DNA of 28,444 nucleotides from contig JAUNXM010000003.1 of NCBI GenBank assembly GCA_030539815.1, forward strand, positions 1 through 28,444. The letters run 5' to 3'. Source of the stretch: Methanobacterium sp. GTDB lineage: Archaea; Methanobacteriota; Methanobacteria; Methanobacteriales; Methanobacteriaceae. The notes beneath the pieces were generated by a model that did not search any database, was not told where the DNA came from, and was given only the letters and a program-made list of their open reading frames with translations. The position numbers were made by a program, and so were the translations under genes. Shown piece after piece: positions 22,497-28,444 of this stretch; the first letter of the stretch is position 1; each line of letters begins with the position of its first letter.

Positions 22497-22863
22497 TCGA
22501 TCTCCATCTTAATTAATTATTTGATTTTTATTCAACCGTATCAATACTTGATGATTAATTTGAAATAATACAATGGCTTAACCAGCTTTTTAGTCTATTT
22601 ATTAGTCCTTTTTTTTCAAAGGGTTATTGGTTATTCCCTTCTATATTTAGGGGTAAAACAGAATCCAATAAATACTTAGGACTTATTCCTATAAAAAATT
22701 ATAATAAAATCTGTTTTTATTAGGATGTTCCCAATCAAGATACTCAAGTTACACATCATAAATATATAAGATCCACTAAGATCCACATCAACTACTTGCT
22801 TATGAACTACTTTCTCAACATAAATCAGCAATTAAACATGTAAGGTGATAATTATTCCATCTG
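22497..22863. other. Intergenic region upstream of tfrB, possible long leader
   Basis: About 370 bases. A TATA element (CTTATATATTTAT on the minus strand, about 22758-22770) lies next to a perfect 10-bp tandem repeat. If it serves tfrB, the leader is about 240 bases and contains an imperfect inverted repeat (about 22687-22725) and runs of A and T. No coding frame was found. Confidence 0.4.
22767..22786. repeat. Perfect 10-bp tandem repeat beside a TATA element
   Basis: TAAGATCCAC occurs twice without a gap. On the minus strand it reads GTGGATCTTA twice, directly upstream of TATATATTTAT, the place where archaeal activators or BRE-adjacent factors bind. Confidence 0.6.
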
Positions 22864-23418
22864 TTAATCCAAATCCTTTACCAAAAACCAGTAGATGGCC
22901 AGTTCATCTTGATAGTTCTGGTAATCAGGGTAGGTTGAGGAGATCAAATTCCAGTAATCTCGGTTGTGTTTTCTTACCTTCAAATGGCACACTTCATGAC
23001 GTACCACATATCTAACAAGGTCTTCTGGTAAATATTTAAGGCGTGTGTTAAAGTTCACATTTCCCAATGAACTGCAACTACCCCAACGGGTCTTCATTTT
23101 CCGTAATGTCACCCTGTTAACAGAAAGACCCATTTCCTGGCATATTTCATCCACCATTATTTTTACCATTTCACGAAATTCGGGCACACTTCGAGTTAAA
23201 TTGAGTTCACGGTTCTTAGATTCATTTCTAAGCCTATTAATTTCTGATATTTTCTCATAAATCCATTTTTCATGTTTATTTATTATCTGAGGATGATCAT
23301 TAAATCCAAGGGGTAGTACAAGGTTAAGTTCGTCGTTTTTAATCTCAAGACGGGCATATTTAACATTCCGGTGGAAAATATGGTATTTTACTTCAATATC
23401 CTGGATTTTAATCTTCAT
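22864..23418 (-). CDS. YgjP-like zinc metallopeptidase (M48/WLM-related)
   Basis: A 184-residue protein of the YgjP family. The zinc site is 'RHEVCHLKVRKHNRDYW': His141, Glu142 and His145 of HExxH, with His151 as the probable third ligand. The family signature 'KTRWGSCSSLGNVNFN' (residues 109-124) is present, and an N-terminal beta-rich domain starts 'KIKIQDIEVKYHIFHRNVKYA'. The native substrate of the family is unknown; a link to DNA-restriction loci or to cytosolic proteolysis has been suggested for related genes. No ribosome site is seen before ATG 23418, so a leaderless message is possible. It is divergent from the secreted hydrolase gene. Confidence 0.85.
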   Translation of the reverse strand: MKIKIQDIEVKYHIFHRNVKYARLEIKNDELNLVLPLGFNDHPQIINKHEKWIYEKISEINRLRNESKNRELNLTRSVPEFREMVKIMVDEICQEMGLSVNRVTLRKMKTRWGSCSSLGNVNFNTRLKYLPEDLVRYVVRHEVCHLKVRKHNRDYWNLISSTYPDYQNYQDELAIYWFLVKDLD

Positions 23419-23520
23419 CAGAGTTAATTATAATACAACCTTCAAATAACCTTTTACTAGATAAGTTCATCATTTAGGGTTTTTTGCTAAACTTTTCACT
23501 AACTATTTAGTGGGGGAACA

Positions 23521-25668
23521 ATGAAAGAAACTTCATTTGCAATAGTATTAATAACATTCCTTGCTTTTTTAGGTGTTTTATCCGGGGTGGTGCTCTTGGC
23601 GGATAATGAAACTTCAAACAGTCCGGGAACCGGGTCTATTCTAAATCAATTAGATGGTTCTGAATCTCAAAATTACACCGAAAATATTCCAGAATTACAG
23701 AAAAACACCAATAAAAGTCAAAATCAGCCTCAAACTGGTCAAAACGCCACAAATTTAAACAATTCCCTTAACAGCACCCAAAACAACACCAATAAAACCT
23801 TTAATCACACTGTTAAAACTATTCTAAGTCAAGAAACACCCCTGCGCGACGGTGTTAAACTTGTATCTGATATATGGCTTCCACAAGATCATGGGAAATA
23901 TCCGGTTATAATGATACGCACCCCTTATGGTCGGAGTTCTGCTTCCATGAACTACACGGGCATGGGTGAATATTTCGCCAAACAGGGTTATGTCTTCATG
24001 GTACAGGACGTACGGGGTAAGGGGGACTCACAGGGAAACTTTGACTTCCTCTTTCAGGAAGGCCCGGATGGTTATGACACTATTGAATGGGCTGCTAATC
24101 AGCCCTGGTCCAATGGGAAAGTGGGTATGATGGGATTTTCCTACATGGGTGCTGATCAGTGGCTGGTTGCGCGGGAAAAACCTCCCCATCTGGTTTGCAT
24201 AGCGCCTACCTCAGCAACCGGACGTTACATGGAAGAAATACCATCCATTGGAGGAGTTTTCTACATGGGATGGGCCTTACCATGGACCCTGGCCAACAAC
24301 GGTCGCACCACAGATCTAAACACACAAAACCTAAACTGGACTCCAATCTTTAATCACCGCCCATTATTTACTGCAGATGAAGCTACCGGAGCTCAAATTC
24401 CCCTTTACCGTCAGTTTTTGGAACACCCTACCTTGGATGATTACTGGAAACTTATCCAGTTCAATGACTCGGATTTTACCAACATCAACTTGCCCACTCT
24501 AACTACTTGTGGATGGTTTGATACTGACCAACCCGGAGCACTATTCTACTGGAATGGTCTTAAAAAGAATTCCAATCTTAGTGATCAGTACCTGATTATA
24601 GGACCCTGGATTCACTCCGGCACCTTCGAACCTGGAGCACAACTTTCACAAATTGGGGACCTCCCTGTACCTGGAGCTCAGCGTGATGTTTTAGCCACTC
24701 ATCTGGCATTCTTTGACTATTACCTTAAAAATTCCATTAGTTCTACTTCAAACTCCTTGGATAACAATTCAAACAATACCAACTCAGGGGATAATAGTTT
24801 GGGGTATAATAATTCCAAAACTAACAGTTCAACCGCCAATAATTCTTCTAACCAGTTTAATTTTCCCAGGGCCACAGTTTACATCACAGGTTTAAGTAAA
24901 TGGATAAACTTAACTAACTATCCGCCTGATGATATGAGGACCACTCCCCTGTACCTCAACAGCCAGGGACAAGCTAATACTTTGAATGGTAATGGATTCC
25001 TGCAATGGAACTTAACACCTATCACTGATACTAATAATTCCAGTGCCTCAAATTCAACGGTTAATCTTAATTCAACAGTAGCCTCGGATAGTTACACTTA
25101 CGATCCTGCCAATCCACGACCAGTAACATTAGGAGAATTTGCTACTAACTCTGTCAGCACTGAAAACCGTTCTGATGTTCTAATTTACACCACTTCCTCA
25201 CTGGAAGAACCAATCATGATATTAGGGCCTGTAACAGTGGATCTATATGCTGCCAGTGATGCTAAAGACACGGATTTCGTGGCCCGACTTATGGATGTTT
25301 ACCCCAATGGAACCACTATCAACCTGGGTACCTATGAATCTGGGGGTTCTATAAGGGCTAGATATAGGCAGGGATTTGACAGGGAAGTCCTTTTGGAGCC
25401 CGGTAAAATCGAAAAATACAGAATAGAACTTTTTGATATGGGACACGTGTTCTTACCAGGTCACAGGATCCGCCTGGAAATATCCTCCAGTGCCTATCCA
25501 GTCCTTCATCCTAACCCCAACACCGGTAACCCCATTGCCACCGACACCCAGCAGCAAGTAGCCCACCAAACCATTTTCCATAATTCAGAATATCCCTCGT
25601 CAGTTATACTGCCAGTTATACCTCCTAACAGCTTAATTTATAAGGAATTACTTGGATCTTACTTCTAA
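23521..25668 (+). CDS. Secreted CocE/NonD-family hydrolase with Asn/Ser/Thr-rich segments
   Basis: The 715-residue protein has a signal or anchor helix (residues about 6-27), a low-complexity Asn/Ser/Thr/Gln stretch (about 29-98) and an X-prolyl dipeptidyl peptidase/CocE alpha/beta-hydrolase: 'VPLRD'-like start at 'TPLRDGVKLVSDIWLP', 'VQDVRGKGDSQG', nucleophile Ser207 in 'GFSYMG', Asp334 in 'CGWFDTDQPG' and His365 in 'GPWIHSGT'. The C-terminal jelly-roll domain follows. A second Asn/Ser-rich insert (about 405-447, bases 24733-24861) splits the catalytic half from it, and a third lies near 505-525. These stretches hold many NxS/T sequons, suited to archaeal N-glycosylation on the outside. The substrate (ester, amide or peptide) cannot be told. 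GTGGGGGAAC precedes the ATG. Confidence 0.88.
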   Translation: MKETSFAIVLITFLAFLGVLSGVVLLADNETSNSPGTGSILNQLDGSESQNYTENIPELQKNTNKSQNQPQTGQNATNLNNSLNSTQNNTNKTFNHTVKTILSQETPLRDGVKLVSDIWLPQDHGKYPVIMIRTPYGRSSASMNYTGMGEYFAKQGYVFMVQDVRGKGDSQGNFDFLFQEGPDGYDTIEWAANQPWSNGKVGMMGFSYMGADQWLVAREKPPHLVCIAPTSATGRYMEEIPSIGGVFYMGWALPWTLANNGRTTDLNTQNLNWTPIFNHRPLFTADEATGAQIPLYRQFLEHPTLDDYWKLIQFNDSDFTNINLPTLTTCGWFDTDQPGALFYWNGLKKNSNLSDQYLIIGPWIHSGTFEPGAQLSQIGDLPVPGAQRDVLATHLAFFDYYLKNSISSTSNSLDNNSNNTNSGDNSLGYNNSKTNSSTANNSSNQFNFPRATVYITGLSKWINLTNYPPDDMRTTPLYLNSQGQANTLNGNGFLQWNLTPITDTNNSSASNSTVNLNSTVASDSYTYDPANPRPVTLGEFATNSVSTENRSDVLIYTTSSLEEPIMILGPVTVDLYAASDAKDTDFVARLMDVYPNGTTINLGTYESGGSIRARYRQGFDREVLLEPGKIEKYRIELFDMGHVFLPGHRIRLEISSSAYPVLHPNPNTGNPIATDTQQQVAHQTIFHNSEYPSSVILPVIPPNSLIYKELLGSYF

Positions 25669-25973
25669 TCTTTTGAGATTAAGAATCTTCAGTTTCGGTT
25701 AAAGTTCATCCAGATTAAATAGTAAACTGTTAGTAATATGGGAATAGAACAAGAATAGAGGAAGTTGATACAATAAATTATTTTTAAAACTTTAGAAAAT
25801 TATTAACCCTAGAACCTAAACCTAGATATAGTCAAAAATTCTAAAATATTTAAACAAAACTTAAATAAGGTCTTCAGTAATTAATACGGTTCTAAACTAC
25901 CATAAAATCATAAAAATAATTTATAATTCTTAAAAACATAGTCTGACTATTATTTTATCTTCAGGAAGATACC
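25669..25973. other. Intergenic region before iorA
   Basis: About 305 AT-rich bases. A TATA-like TTTATAAT near 25920 could serve iorA, with a weak GGAAG ribosome site 7 bases before its ATG. No coding frame or RNA gene was recognised. Confidence 0.5.
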
Positions 25974-27854
<1,881 letters not shown>

Positions 27855-27856
27855 TC

Positions 27857-28444
27857 ATGAACCCTTACAATATTTATATTTCAGGAGTAGGTGGGCAGGG
27901 AATCATTAAAACCTCCATAATAATGGGTGAAGCAGCCATGAAAAGCAACCTATCGGTGGTTGTGGGTGAAATACACGGAATGTCACAGCGGGGAGGAGTG
28001 GTATCCACCCAAATGAAGATGGGCAAATCCCATAGCCCCCTTATTGAGGAAGGAAAAGCAAACCTGTTACTGGCATTTGAACCATTAGAAGCTCTGCGGG
28101 CTATGAACATGATAAATAAGGATAGCTATGTGGTAATGAATACTGCACCCATTTATCCCTTTAACCTCCGTCAAAGTGAACATCCTTACCCTGAACTATC
28201 CACTATCATGGATCAACTACATTCCAATGCCCAGAAGGTTATTGCTCTGGATGCTGATGGAATTGCCAAAAAAGCAGGCCATATCTTGGCAACTAATATG
28301 GTTCTGTTGGGTGCGGTAACTGCTGTTCCGGACTTCCCACTGGAAAAGAAGGTCATAATGGCAACAATGAAAGATAACCTTCCAGAGATGAGTATTCCTA
28401 TAAATCTGAAGGCTTTTGAGGAAGGATTCAAGTTTTGTTCCTCA
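27857..28444 (+). CDS. iorB: Indolepyruvate:ferredoxin oxidoreductase, beta subunit (3' end off the window)
   Basis: This 196-codon open frame reaches the last base of the window without a stop. It begins 'MNPYNIYISGVGGQGIIKTS' with the family's GVGGQG loop, then 'VVVGEIHGMSQRGGVVSTQ' (the HGMSQRGG motif) and 'LLLAFEPLEALRAMNMI'. This is the gamma-type domain of 2-oxoacid:ferredoxin oxidoreductases that binds CoA and completes the IorAB enzyme. The ATG at 27857 is preceded by GGGGGAGGT inside the iorA tail, so translation is coupled. A few residues, about 5 to 10, are probably missing. Confidence 0.95.
   Translation, partial: MNPYNIYISGVGGQGIIKTSIIMGEAAMKSNLSVVVGEIHGMSQRGGVVSTQMKMGKSHSPLIEEGKANLLLAFEPLEALRAMNMINKDSYVVMNTAPIYPFNLRQSEHPYPELSTIMDQLHSNAQKVIALDADGIAKKAGHILATNMVLLGAVTAVPDFPLEKKVIMATMKDNLPEMSIPINLKAFEEGFKFCSS

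Noticed and set aside
22600..22730. Riboswitch in the tfrB leader
   Set aside because: Only AT-rich imperfect inverted repeats are visible and no known aptamer core could be recognised.

Overview
The window reads as chromosomal DNA of a hydrogenotrophic methanogen of the order Methanobacteriales, most likely Methanobacterium-like. The evidence is a group 3 [NiFe] hydrogenase close to the Mvh type, a TfrB-type thiol:fumarate reductase subunit with fused HdrB-like domains, an archaeal indolepyruvate:ferredoxin oxidoreductase, a 2-phosphoglycerate kinase-like protein, an archaeal-type GlyRS, a sortase, archaeal SepF/MinD proteins, strong GGAGGTGA-type ribosome binding sites, AT-rich TATA-bearing intergenic DNA and T-tract terminators. 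No insertion sequence, CRISPR array, rRNA or recognisable tRNA was found. This assignment is inferred from gene content only.

Layout. (1) 1-672, minus: the start of a roadblock/LC7 protein with a long Pro/Glu-rich tail that runs off the left edge. (2) 1017-4207, minus: a hydrogenase operon in the order ferredoxin, V4R-like protein, small subunit, large subunit. The large subunit is interrupted by one in-frame TAA, which leaves the second pair of Ni-Fe ligands on a separate 3' reading frame. A hairpin plus T tract closes the operon. (3) 4578-6903, minus: RNase Z, MscS channel and sortase in tight succession. (4) 7446-8989, plus: nadC and a small acidic protein whose middle looks like a histone fold. 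(5) 9206-11579, minus: a ZPR1-type zinc protein, a 2-phosphoglycerate kinase-like enzyme and a short roadblock protein. (6) 11701-16225, plus: a DUF1611-like protein overlapping sepF, then a DUF2226-like protein and two tandem MinD-like ATPases. This looks like a cell-division or surface-organising cluster, with the roadblock gene divergent from it. (7) 16404-22496: a TatD-like hydrolase (minus), an unlisted 51-residue SAP-like gene (plus), then glyS, dcd, a TrmJ-like methyltransferase and tfrB (all minus). (8) 22864-28444: a YgjP-like metallopeptidase (minus), a secreted CocE/NonD-type hydrolase with Asn/Ser/Thr-rich segments (plus), then iorA and the start of iorB (plus).

How the genes work together. 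The hydrogenase would feed electrons from H2 through its three small-subunit clusters and the two-cluster ferredoxin; mvhD and mvhB are not present here, so its partner is unknown. TfrB couples fumarate reduction to CoM-SH/CoB-SH oxidation. IorAB makes or uses aryl-pyruvate-derived acyl-CoA with ferredoxin. SepF is the FtsZ membrane anchor in archaea, and the two MinD-like proteins plus the DUF2226-like and roadblock proteins are candidates for a positioning module.

The most noteworthy items are the split hydrogenase large subunit with its V4R partner, the division-gene cluster with a Walker-A Lys-to-Arg MinD paralogue, the acidic-tailed histone-fold protein, the sortase lacking an obvious catalytic Arg, and several short tandem duplications near gene ends.
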